A stretch of 36,659 bases of DNA. It comes from Roseovarius sp. (GTDB lineage Bacteria; Pseudomonadota; Alphaproteobacteria; Rhodobacterales; Rhodobacteraceae). This document shows positions 1 through 8,736 of this stretch, one piece after another. How positions within the stretch are numbered: position 1 is the first letter of the stretch; each line of letters begins with the position of its first letter. Below the pieces are notes generated by a model, which ran no database searches, had not been told where the DNA came from, and saw only the letters and a list, made by a program, of their open reading frames with translations. The stretch covers positions 1-36,659 of the forward strand of contig JADQCC010000275.1 in the NCBI GenBank assembly GCA_016278295.1, written 5' to 3'. Made by a program: the position numbers and the translations under genes.

Positions 1-11
1 ATGTTGGTCAT
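1..11 (-). CDS. start of a further copper-cluster gene (partial, cut by window edge)
   Basis: On the minus strand an ATG at 11-9 overlaps the TGA (10-8) of the thioredoxin-like gene in the ATGA arrangement used at three other junctions of this cluster. Only three full codons (Met-Thr-Asn) are visible, so the product cannot be named. The call rests on the overlap pattern alone. Confidence 0.4.
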
Positions 12-538
12 GGCTTGCCTTTTCCTTTTGCTATGGTCGTTTCAAAGAGTGCGATATTTTCCGGACTGTCCCACTCGGCCGGACCGGAGAGGCGGCCCAG
101 TTCGCGGCCCTGCCGGTCGATCAGGATGGTCGTCGGCAGGCCCGCCACGGCAAAGGCCGCCATGACGCGGATGTCCTCGGCGAGATACATGCCCAGATGC
201 GCGATCCCGATCTCGTCGTAGAAGCGGCGCACCGGGCCGAGCCCCGCCCGGTCGATGGAGAGCGGCAGAACATGAAAATCCGCCCCGCCAAGACGCGCCT
301 GCAATCTGTCCAGCGTCGGCATCTCGTCGCGGCAAGGCGGGCACCAGGTGGCCCAGATGTTGAGCAACACGACCCTGCCACGGAAATCGGCGAGCGTCAG
401 GTCGCGCCCGTCGCCGTCCACGAAGGGGGGCGAGAGCATGTCTCGCGGGCTGCCCCGTAGCGGCATGACCGGGCGCGCGGCGACCGGGGTGGCGAGGGCC
501 GCCGCGGCCGTGGCGACAAGAAAGTCCCTGCGTTTCAT
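8..538 (-). CDS. TlpA/ResA-like periplasmic thioredoxin-fold protein
   Basis: The 176-residue product starts with a signal sequence carrying two arginines (MKRRDFLVATAAAALATP), possibly Tat-dependent. A redoxin domain follows with the active-site motif WATWCPPCRDEMP near residue 65-77 and the cis-proline segment GLPTTILID near residue 133. Family knowledge: such proteins reduce disulfides or haem-binding cysteines of exported proteins, or keep copper-site cysteines reduced. Its ATG overlaps the stop of the second thioredoxin-like gene (ATGA, 535-538), so the two are probably translationally coupled. I infer a role in redox maintenance of the copper proteins encoded upstream; a cytochrome c maturation role is also possible. 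The thioredoxin fold is secure, the partner is not. Confidence 0.85.
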   Translation of the reverse strand: MKRRDFLVATAAAALATPVAARPVMPLRGSPRDMLSPPFVDGDGRDLTLADFRGRVVLLNIWATWCPPCRDEMPTLDRLQARLGGADFHVLPLSIDRAGLGPVRRFYDEIGIAHLGMYLAEDIRVMAAFAVAGLPTTILIDRQGRELGRLSGPAEWDSPENIALFETTIAKGKGKP

Positions 539-1107
539 TGGGTTGCCTCCGCCTGTAGCGCCCGAACCACGGGCATGATTTCGGTTTCCAGGATATGCCT
601 GTTGAACGGGCCGACATGTTTCATCGCGATGCGGCCTTCGGCGTCGATCACGTAGGTTTCGGGCACGCCATAGACCCCCCAGTCGATGGAAACGCGGCCA
701 TTCCGGTCCGCCCCGATACGGGTAAAGGGATTGCCCAGCTCGTCAAGAAACGCGAGCGCGGCGCCCGGTGCGTCCTTGTAGTTGATGCCAAAGATCGGCA
801 CTTCGCCGGTCTCGGAAAGCGCCACCAAGAGCGGGTTCTCGGCGCGGCACGGCACGCACCAGGACGCCCAGACATTGACCAGCGACACCTGTCCCGTCAG
901 GTCGGCGGTGGCGAATCCGTCGCTGCGCCCCTCGACGGGCGGCAGATCGAATTCCGGCACCGGCTTGCCGATCAGGGTCGAGGGCAGCCGATCGTCATTG
1001 TTCCAGAGCCCCCAGTAGAAGGCGGCGCCAAGCCCGGCGAAGATCGCCACGGGCAGCACCATCAGCGGGGAAGCCCGGTTTCTCCGCGATGTCGTCTGCG
1101 GGCTCAT
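535..1107 (-). CDS. DsbE/CcmG-like thiol:disulfide interchange protein
   Basis: The 190-residue protein has an N-terminal membrane anchor (about residues 15-35) and a thioredoxin fold with WASWCVPCRAENP near residue 80. The segment GVYGVPETYVID near residue 143 is typical of CcmG/DsbE. Known role of the family: reducing apocytochrome c cysteines, or another periplasmic reductant role. It overlaps the cytochrome c gene by ATGA (1104-1107) and the TlpA-like gene by ATGA (535-538). Next to a c-type cytochrome and copper proteins, this looks like a dedicated copy rather than the chromosomal ccmG, because no other ccm genes are seen here. That is inference. Confidence 0.85.
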   Translation of the reverse strand: MSPQTTSRRNRASPLMVLPVAIFAGLGAAFYWGLWNNDDRLPSTLIGKPVPEFDLPPVEGRSDGFATADLTGQVSLVNVWASWCVPCRAENPLLVALSETGEVPIFGINYKDAPGAALAFLDELGNPFTRIGADRNGRVSIDWGVYGVPETYVIDAEGRIAMKHVGPFNRHILETEIMPVVRALQAEATQ

Positions 1108-1583
1108 GACCCGCCCTCGTCATTGGCTGTCACCTCGGCCTGAAAGCCGCGTGCACGCTCGGGCCAGGTGCTCTTGATAAAGGCCAGCACAGCGGCGATC
1201 CCGTCGTCGGACAGGGCCCCCTCGAAGCCCGGCATGTCGCTCTCGTAGCCGGGCACGACGGCGCTGACGCCCAGCTTGGTGATCGTGAACAGCTGGCGGT
1301 CGGCGTGGTGCCAGGTATGACCGCTCGTATCATGCGGCGGTGCGGGCATTCGTCCGCTGGCCTTGCGGCGTTTCCAGTCGGGTTCACCCCCCAGATCGGC
1401 CCCGTGGCAGGACGCGCAATTGGCCGCGTAAAGCTCTTGCCCGCGCGCGACCTGTCCGGCCGTCACCGGCGCGCCGAGAAAGCTCAGCCCGTCCGGCACA
1501 TCCTGGCCGTCGGCAGTGACCACCCAGGCCGTCGAGCCAATCGCCGCTACGAGCCCCGCCGCGAAGAGACCGGGGCGGGTCAT
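1104..1583 (-). CDS. mono-haem c-type cytochrome, copper cluster
   Basis: Starting at the ATG at 1583-1581 gives 159 residues that open with a signal/anchor (MTRPGLFAAGLVAAIGSTAW). The haem site is CASCH within YAANCASCHGADLGG, and a likely axial methionine lies in the segment SDMPGFEGALSD. The C-terminal helix LAFIKSTWP fits class I cytochromes c. A longer in-frame start at 1805 would add 74 residues without a signal sequence that read across the preceding small gene, so I rejected it. The ATG overlaps the TGA of the 58-codon gene (1580-1583). I infer that it passes electrons to or from the multicopper oxidase or the thioredoxin-like proteins. Confidence 0.85.
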   Translation of the reverse strand: MTRPGLFAAGLVAAIGSTAWVVTADGQDVPDGLSFLGAPVTAGQVARGQELYAANCASCHGADLGGEPDWKRRKASGRMPAPPHDTSGHTWHHADRQLFTITKLGVSAVVPGYESDMPGFEGALSDDGIAAVLAFIKSTWPERARGFQAEVTANDEGGS

Positions 1584-1756
1584 GCAGGCTGCCGCAGATA
1601 CTTGACCAGCGCTACCATCGCGAGGACGAGTACCGCGACAAACAGCAGCATGACAAGGCCTCCGCCCATCATCAATCCCATCATGGGGCCACCCATCATC
1701 TGGCCAATGCAATCGCCGATGAAGCCCGTGCCGGGGCCGCCTACAGTTCCGTTCAT
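1580..1756 (-). CDS. 58-residue Met-rich single-span membrane microprotein
   Basis: The ATG at 1756-1754 follows a good ribosome binding site (AAGGAGACAGAC) and opens 58 codons ending in a TGA that overlaps the next ATG. The product has a soluble Gly/Met-rich N-terminus (MMGGPMMGLMMGGG near residues 20-33), one hydrophobic span (about 34-51, VMLLFVAVLVLAMVALV) and a short basic tail (KYLRQPA). Nine of 58 residues are methionine. Met-rich stretches bind Cu(I) in several copper proteins, so I infer Cu(I) binding at the membrane. I do not recognise a named family. The gene is below common length cut-offs and could easily be missed. Confidence 0.75.
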   Translation of the reverse strand: MNGTVGGPGTGFIGDCIGQMMGGPMMGLMMGGGLVMLLFVAVLVLAMVALVKYLRQPA

Positions 1757-1801
1757 GTCTGTCTCCTTTTGGTGGTCGTGGTGAAACCGGCGCGCCGCCG
1801 G

Positions 1802-2281
1802 TCATTCATCGGAATAGACCGCCACGCCGTCCGGCCCGAAGGCATAGGTGCGCAGGGTACCTGTCTTTGACGGTGCCATCCCCGGCGCATTGGCGGGCAT
1901 GCCCGGCAGGGTGATGCCGGTGATGTCGGGGCGTTCGTCCAGCAGCCGCTCGATGATTTCGGACGGGACGAGGCCGCTGACGACGTAACCGTCGATCATG
2001 GCGAGGTGACAGCCGATGCCACGCTCGGGCACACCCATCTCGACCGACCTTTGGTCGAAATCCCGGTCGTCGATCACGTTGACCGCGAAGCCCTCGGCGC
2101 GCAGGTATTCGGCATAGGCGTCACAGCAGCCGCAGCCGGGGCTGCGCCAGATGGTGACCGGCTCCGCGCCCTGCGCGACGGCGGATGCGACGACAGGTGA
2201 CGGGGTCTCGCGATCGGTCGCGATATAGGCGGCCGTGGCCGCGCCTGTGATCCCCAGCGTGATGGCAAGTATCTTTTTCAT
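1802..2281 (-). CDS. DUF411 metal-binding protein
   Basis: Starting at the ATG at 2281, after AAAGGAACACCGATC, gives 159 residues with a signal sequence (MKKILAITLGITGAATAAYIA). The DUF411 hallmark RSPGCGCCDAYAEYL lies near residue 47-61, and IGCHLAMIDGYVVSGLVP follows. The family is small, periplasmic and widespread in copper and other metal-resistance clusters; the CxCC and CH positions are the presumed metal ligands. A longer start at 2311 adds ten residues in front of a complete signal peptide and was rejected. Its neighbours are the Asp-box protein and the Met-rich microprotein. The biochemical role of DUF411 is not established. Confidence 0.85.
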   Translation of the reverse strand: MKKILAITLGITGAATAAYIATDRETPSPVVASAVAQGAEPVTIWRSPGCGCCDAYAEYLRAEGFAVNVIDDRDFDQRSVEMGVPERGIGCHLAMIDGYVVSGLVPSEIIERLLDERPDITGITLPGMPANAPGMAPSKTGTLRTYAFGPDGVAVYSDE

Positions 2282-2297
2282 GATCGGTGTTCCTTTC

Positions 2298-3233
2298 TCA
2301 GAGCACGGCAAGGGTGGCCCAGGTGGTGCCCCCGTCCCGGCTGTGTTTCAGTTCGGTATTGGTGGCGGCGGCGATGTGGTCGGGGTCTGCCGGATCAACG
2401 GCAAGCGCCTGTGCGTGCAGACTGGACCTGTTTTCCCAGGCAACGCCGCCATTGGCGGAGACCCAAAATCCCGAAGGCAGGGCCGCGTAGAGCCGTTCCG
2501 GCGCGCTATGAGCCGAGACCAGCGCGCTGACGGGTTCGCCCTTTGGCAACGGGGCCTCTGGCGCGGAGGGCGTGCCCGCGACCAGCGCATCCATCGCGTC
2601 GCCCGCCACCACGTCCTGCCAGCGGCAGAAGCAGTCGGGCACGCGGGTCACGCCCTGATCGGTCCCGGCGTAGATCCAGATACCGCCCATACCGCTGGCG
2701 AGATTGACCGAAGCGAGGGTCAGAATCTCGCGCTCGGCCTCGGCAAGCCAGGGACGGTCCATGACGAAAGACCAGTTGGTCCCTGCATCCTCGCTGCGCC
2801 ATAGCCCGTCCTCCGCGAGCGCGGCATAGATCGTGTCGGGTGCACCCGCCGCAACGGCGAGCGCCGTGACCTGAGTTCGAGGCAAGCCGCCCGAGGCAGT
2901 AGCCCATGTCCGGCCACCATCCTCGGACCGGTCCAGCCCGCTGCCCTCCAACGCTGCGAAAAGCCGCCCCGGACGGTCGGGGTGACAGGCCAGTACCCGG
3001 ACCGGGTTACGCGGTTCGGGCAGGAGGGTTGCGTCGCCGAACGGATCAAACCGCCGGAGCTGCGCACCGGTGACGACAAGCGCATCACCGTCGAAGGTCA
3101 GAGCAGAGGCTGACGTGCCACCGGCCCGCGCCCACCGCATTGGCAACAGCCCGGTGGCGGCCACACCGCCAAGCATGAAAAGAACGCTGCGCCGTCCGAG
3201 CGGCGATCCGGTCTCTGTGTACACGTTCATCAT
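2298..3233 (-). CDS. exported Asp-box (BNR) repeat beta-propeller protein
   Basis: The 311-residue product has a twin-arginine-like signal (GRRSVLFMLGGVAATG). At least four Asp-box-like motifs follow: SEDGGRTW, SEDAGTNW, SANGGVAW and SRDGGTTW, which is the pattern of sialidase/photosystem assembly-type propellers. No catalytic sialidase residues are evident. I recall similar proteins beside DUF411 and multicopper oxidase genes in copper clusters under the label F510_1955 family. The start at 3233 follows GAGGGGAA six bases upstream, ten bases after the oxidase stop; an extended start at 3254 would run into the oxidase gene. The likely role is a periplasmic scaffold or assembly factor for a copper protein, which is inference. 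Confidence 0.75.
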   Translation of the reverse strand: MMNVYTETGSPLGRRSVLFMLGGVAATGLLPMRWARAGGTSASALTFDGDALVVTGAQLRRFDPFGDATLLPEPRNPVRVLACHPDRPGRLFAALEGSGLDRSEDGGRTWATASGGLPRTQVTALAVAAGAPDTIYAALAEDGLWRSEDAGTNWSFVMDRPWLAEAEREILTLASVNLASGMGGIWIYAGTDQGVTRVPDCFCRWQDVVAGDAMDALVAGTPSAPEAPLPKGEPVSALVSAHSAPERLYAALPSGFWVSANGGVAWENRSSLHAQALAVDPADPDHIAAATNTELKHSRDGGTTWATLAVL

Positions 3234-3243
3234 CGCGTTCCCC

Positions 3244-4689
3244 TCAAGCCACACGGATCACGCCCATCATCCCGCCCGCCTGATGCTCGAGGATGTGGCA
3301 ATGAAACATCCAGTCGCCCGGATTGTCGGCGACGAAGGCGATCTCGACGCGGTCCCGCGGGGCCATCAGCACCGTGTCCTGCCATTCGCGATGCGCCGTG
3401 GGCGTCCCGTTGCGGCTGATCACGCGGAAGGAATGGCCGTGCAGGTGGATCGGGTGGTGAAACGCCGTGGCGTTGGTCATGGCGATGACGTGGGGGACAT
3501 CGCGTTCCAGCACCAGCATCGGGTCGAGGATATGTCCTTCGGCCGCGATGCCGTTGACGAACCAGATGCCGCCATCGTGCATCCGGTTTATCATGCCGCC
3601 CATGCCACCGCCGCCATCGCCAAGGCCCATCTCGGACTCGACCATCCCGCCCATCATGCCGCCGGTGAAGGTCACGTCGTGACGGCGGGCACGGGCGATG
3701 TTGGGCTCGGGCAGCGGATTGGGTGCCAGCGCCATGCCCCAGTCGGGTGGCGCATCGCGCAGGGGTGTCTCGGAACAGGCCAGATCGACCACTTCGAAAT
3801 TCCGGTCCGAAAAGAACCGGTCGATGATCGTCACCGTCTCGCCCGGTGCGCCCGTCATGTCGAGTATCAGATCGACCCGCATGGCCGGGCCGATCACCAC
3901 CCATCCGCGCGCATCCTGCGGCGTGTGCGGCGTGACCGGCTGCCCGTCAAGCGCGATGACCTGCGGTGCCAGATCGCCGAAGTCCAGCGCGAAGATGCGG
4001 GCATTGGCGGCGTTGATCAGGCGTAGCCGGATCCGTTCGCCCGCCTGTACTGGCACCGCATCCGGTACGCGCCCATTGATCGTGACCGTGTTGCCCAGCC
4101 GCCCGGCATGGCTCATGTCGTGAAACCCGCCGAAATCCTCGGCGATCCCGGCCTCCTGGGTCAGCCGCCAGTCGTCCAGCACCCATACCATCTCGCGGTC
4201 CACACGCGGCGGGTCCGCCTCCTCGATGATCAGAGGGCCATAGAGCCCGCGCCCGACCTGCTCGAAGCTGCGCTGGTGCGGGTGATACCAGAAGGTGCCG
4301 GCATCCACGGCGTCGAATTCGTAGGTGAAGGTCTCACCGGGCGCGATCGGGGCCTGCGTCAGATGCGGCACGCCGTCCATGACGTTCGGCACACGCAGCC
4401 CGTGCCAGTGCACAGTAGTTTCCTCGACCAGCGCGTTCTCGACGTCGATGCGCAACCGGTCGCCCTGCCGAACCCGGATTTCGGGGCCGGGCACGGTGCC
4501 GCCATAGCACCAGACGTCGCTCTCGCCCCAGGGCTCCGGGACCAGCCTCGCCCGCCCCGGTGCGGCGCGCAGAGTGAAGAAATTCGGACTGCCCGCCCAT
4601 GTGGGACGCATGGAAACTGCCGCACCAGCCGCAGCACTACCGGCCAGAAAGCCGCGGCGCGACAGCGCCGGTGTGAATGTCGATTTCAT
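3244..4689 (-). CDS. Tat-exported multicopper oxidase (CopA/CueO-like)
   Basis: The 481-residue protein begins with a Tat signal (SRRGFLAGSAAAGAA). All four copper-ligand blocks are visible: HWHG (near residue 94), WYHPHQ (near 134), HPIHLHGHSF (near 412) and HCHILEHQAGGM (near 463), which carries the type 1 Cys-His-Met set. Before the C-terminal domain is a Met/Gly-rich loop (GGMMGGMVESEMG...GGMGGMINRM), comparable to the Met-rich segment of CueO that captures Cu(I). Known reaction of such enzymes: oxidation of Cu(I) to Cu(II) coupled to oxygen reduction in the periplasm. It is read after copA and the CopL-like gene. The start lacks a strong ribosome site (only GAGACA). Confidence 0.92.
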   Translation of the reverse strand: MKSTFTPALSRRGFLAGSAAAGAAVSMRPTWAGSPNFFTLRAAPGRARLVPEPWGESDVWCYGGTVPGPEIRVRQGDRLRIDVENALVEETTVHWHGLRVPNVMDGVPHLTQAPIAPGETFTYEFDAVDAGTFWYHPHQRSFEQVGRGLYGPLIIEEADPPRVDREMVWVLDDWRLTQEAGIAEDFGGFHDMSHAGRLGNTVTINGRVPDAVPVQAGERIRLRLINAANARIFALDFGDLAPQVIALDGQPVTPHTPQDARGWVVIGPAMRVDLILDMTGAPGETVTIIDRFFSDRNFEVVDLACSETPLRDAPPDWGMALAPNPLPEPNIARARRHDVTFTGGMMGGMVESEMGLGDGGGGMGGMINRMHDGGIWFVNGIAAEGHILDPMLVLERDVPHVIAMTNATAFHHPIHLHGHSFRVISRNGTPTAHREWQDTVLMAPRDRVEIAFVADNPGDWMFHCHILEHQAGGMMGVIRVA

Positions 4690-4782
4690 GTGTCTGTCTC
4701 ATCTGATCTCTACCATCGGGGTTTGCGCAGGGTTTGTGCGATCGAGTGTGTCCCGAAACCGTTCAGGTCCAGCAGACACAGG

Positions 4783-4825
4783 CCGACGGTCACGGAGACG
4801 CTGTGCTCAGCGACCGTGGCGTCGG
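4783..4825 (-). other. long imperfect hairpin between copL-like gene and multicopper oxidase gene
   Basis: The arms CCGACG/CGTCGG and CACGG/CCGTG, and the inner CGCT/AGCG, stack into about 15 pairs with small internal loops. The structure begins two bases past the copL-like stop codon. There is no U-run after it in the minus direction, so it is more likely an mRNA processing or stability element, or an attenuator, than a standard terminator. The rest of the 137-base gap (to 4689) shows no gene. Confidence 0.45.
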
Positions 4826-4826
4826 A

Positions 4827-5174
4827 TCAGATGAGGGGGCGAGGTGGGAACGGATCTGGCGGGGCACGCAGACCATGCGGCACGCTCACGCTCAGGGGCC
4901 GGTCGTGACGGAGGGCCGGCATCATATATTCAAAAGACGCAGCCGCCGTCAGGGCCATCGCGCCGGGTGCAGTGCAATCGAGTTGGCACAACGCCCGGTC
5001 CGCAGCACCTTCGTCATCTGTCGGACAGCCCTGGCAGTCCTCCAGTGCCATCGCGCCGCCATCCATCGCGGCCATGTCCAGCGCCATATCATTGGCGCTC
5101 ATCGCATGCGCGATGTTGCTGACGGAAAAGACCGCGAGAAATGCCAGTAGCAGGATGGATGAAAGGCGGCGCAT
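4827..5174 (-). CDS. small secreted Cys/Met-rich protein, CopL-like
   Basis: From the ATG at 5174 the product is 115 residues with a clear signal peptide (MRRLSSILLLAFLAVFSVSNIAHA). A Met-rich segment follows (ANDMALDMAAMDGGAMAL), then four cysteines (DCQGCPTDDEG...ALCQLDCTAP). The tail ends PPDPFPPRPLI, an ending I associate with DUF2946/CopL-type small proteins in Rhodobacteraceae. CopL proteins lie upstream of copAB-type oxidase genes and affect their copper-dependent expression; here the gene also precedes the multicopper oxidase gene. A longer frame open to 5270 would place 32 residues before the signal peptide and was not chosen, although its ATG overlaps the cueR remnant stop (TGATG). 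Family assignment is moderate. Confidence 0.65.
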   Translation of the reverse strand: MRRLSSILLLAFLAVFSVSNIAHAMSANDMALDMAAMDGGAMALEDCQGCPTDDEGAADRALCQLDCTAPGAMALTAAASFEYMMPALRHDRPLSVSVPHGLRAPPDPFPPRPLI

Positions 5175-5180
5175 ACGGAG

Positions 5181-5209
5181 AAGATAGGCTGAAGAGGGAG
5201 AGCTGTCCA
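5181..5209 (-). promoter_or_regulatory. candidate sigma-70 promoter for the copL-like gene, possibly leaderless
   Basis: On the minus strand a -35 TGGACA (5209-5204) and a -10 TATCTT (5186-5181) are separated by exactly 17 bases. The ATG at 5174 begins only six bases after the -10 element, where transcription would be expected to start, and no Shine-Dalgarno sequence precedes it. This suggests a leaderless mRNA. It would let the oxidase half of the cluster be expressed apart from the copA promoter. Confidence 0.4.
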
Positions 5210-5269
5210 GCCAGGAGCCTGCGACCTTTCGCGCTGCGACAATTGGAACATTGGAGGGGATGACGTGCA

Positions 5270-5440
5270 TCAGCCAGGCTCATTATGTGGAACAACAGCC
5301 CGATCCTCGCGGATCGGGTAATCTGGCCGATGACCGCCTGCGCGGCTTTTGATGAGGTGGCCGAACGTGGTGCGCATTGCCTTCAGTTCGGTGGTCTTTG
5401 CGGGCAGTCCCGTGATCCGCGCGGCATTTCCAATATTCAT
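5270..5440 (-). pseudogene. internally deleted MerR-family copper regulator (cueR/hmrR remnant)
   Basis: The frame begins 11 bases after the copA stop with a good ribosome site (GAAGGTGCGTGC). It encodes 56 residues. The first 16 (MNIGNAARITGLPAKT) match the start of CueR/HmrR. The next residues (TELKAMRTTFGHLI...HRPDYPIRED) match its C-terminal dimerisation helix and metal loop. About 70-75 codons that should carry most of the winged helix and linker helix are missing, yet the frame is kept. In the metal loop, the two cysteines expected in a CHGDDRPDC-type motif read Arg and Tyr (SRAGGHRPDY), each one transition away from a Cys codon. The product cannot bind DNA or copper normally. copA-cueR order is typical of alphaproteobacteria. 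Expected intact length is about 130 residues. Confidence 0.8.
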
Positions 5441-5451
5441 GCACGCACCTT

Positions 5452-7968
<2,517 letters not shown>

Positions 7969-8001
7969 AATCCCGGCCTTCCGTATTGCAAGGTTCCTCC
8001 T

Positions 8002-8032
8002 CACATAGGGATTCCCGTAACTGGAAGGTCAA
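8002..8032 (-). promoter_or_regulatory. CueR/HmrR-type copper promoter of copA
   Basis: On the minus strand a -35 TTGACC (8032-8027) and a -10 TATGTG (8007-8002) are separated by 19 bases. This is the overlong spacing characteristic of MerR-family promoters. The spacer opens as the CueR dyad: ACCTTCC, seven bases, then GGAATCC, against the consensus ACCTTCC-N7-GGAAGGT. The left half is perfect and the right half partly degenerate. Transcription would start near 7995 and give a leader of about 27 bases before the copA ATG. Confidence 0.75.
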
Positions 8033-8151
8033 GCCGTATCGTTGCTTAAAATTTGGACGAGGGAACGGGAGGAGACCTCAAACGTGGCAGGTTCGTCATA
8101 AAAGGAACCTGTTCTATTGCGCGCTGTGTTGCTGCGCTGCAGAAACGGCTC

Positions 8152-8736
8152 ATGCAGAATCGGCTTACAGTCGTCGTGGTGGAAGAAGATCGTGACCGCG
8201 TGATCGGGATCGTCGATGCTCTCAGCGAGACCGGCGACTGCGATGTCTACGTGATCGGCAACTACACTGGCCTCGCCCGCAAGATCGCCGAACACGCCCC
8301 AGACATCGTGCTGATCGACATCGACAACCCCACCCGCGACATGATGGAGGAACTGACACTGGCCTCTGGTCCGCTGGACCGTCCCGTCGCGATGTTCGTC
8401 TCCGGCGCCGCGGGGGGGCTGGCACAGAAGGCCATCGAGGCGGGCGTGTCCGCCTATGTCGTGGACGGGCTTGCACCCGAGCGGGTCAAGCCGGTTATGA
8501 ACACCGCCATCGCGCGGTTCCGCATGGTCCGGCAGATGCGGCATGAATTGGCCGAAACGCGCCGCGCATTGGAGGAGCGCAAGGTGATCGACCGCGCCAA
8601 GGGCTTGCTGATGAAGGCCAAGGGCATCGACGAGGACGCGGCCTATGCCCTTCTGCGAAAGACGGCGATGGACCAGGGCCGCAAGGTGGCCGACGTGGCC
8701 GAGGCGCTGGTCACCGCGGCGGGCCTTCTGGGATGA
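8152..8736 (+). CDS. nasT: NasT: ANTAR-domain antitermination regulator of nitrate assimilation
   Basis: The ATG at 8152 gives 194 residues. The N-terminal half is a receiver-like domain (TVVVVEEDRDRVIGIVDAL; DIVLIDIDN holds the central Asp). The C-terminal half is an ANTAR RNA-binding domain (RKVIDRAKGLLMKAKGIDEDAAYALLRKTAM). In the known NasS-NasT system, NasT binds leader RNA with paired hexaloop hairpins to prevent termination, and NasS holds it inactive without nitrate or nitrite. Its TGA overlaps the nasS ATG (8733-8736). The longer open frame from 8053 uses a TTG and lacks homology-like sequence, so it was not chosen. No strong ribosome site is seen. Confidence 0.92.
   Translation: MQNRLTVVVVEEDRDRVIGIVDALSETGDCDVYVIGNYTGLARKIAEHAPDIVLIDIDNPTRDMMEELTLASGPLDRPVAMFVSGAAGGLAQKAIEAGVSAYVVDGLAPERVKPVMNTAIARFRMVRQMRHELAETRRALEERKVIDRAKGLLMKAKGIDEDAAYALLRKTAMDQGRKVADVAEALVTAAGLLG

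Noticed and set aside
1104-1805. 233-residue version of the cytochrome c
   Set aside because: The extra 74 residues read through the 58-codon gene in another frame; the signal peptide begins at 1583.
5174-5270. Longer CopL-like protein starting at the cueR remnant stop (TGATG)
   Set aside because: It would put 32 hydrophilic residues before a complete signal peptide and has no ribosome site; noted as a possible coupling only.
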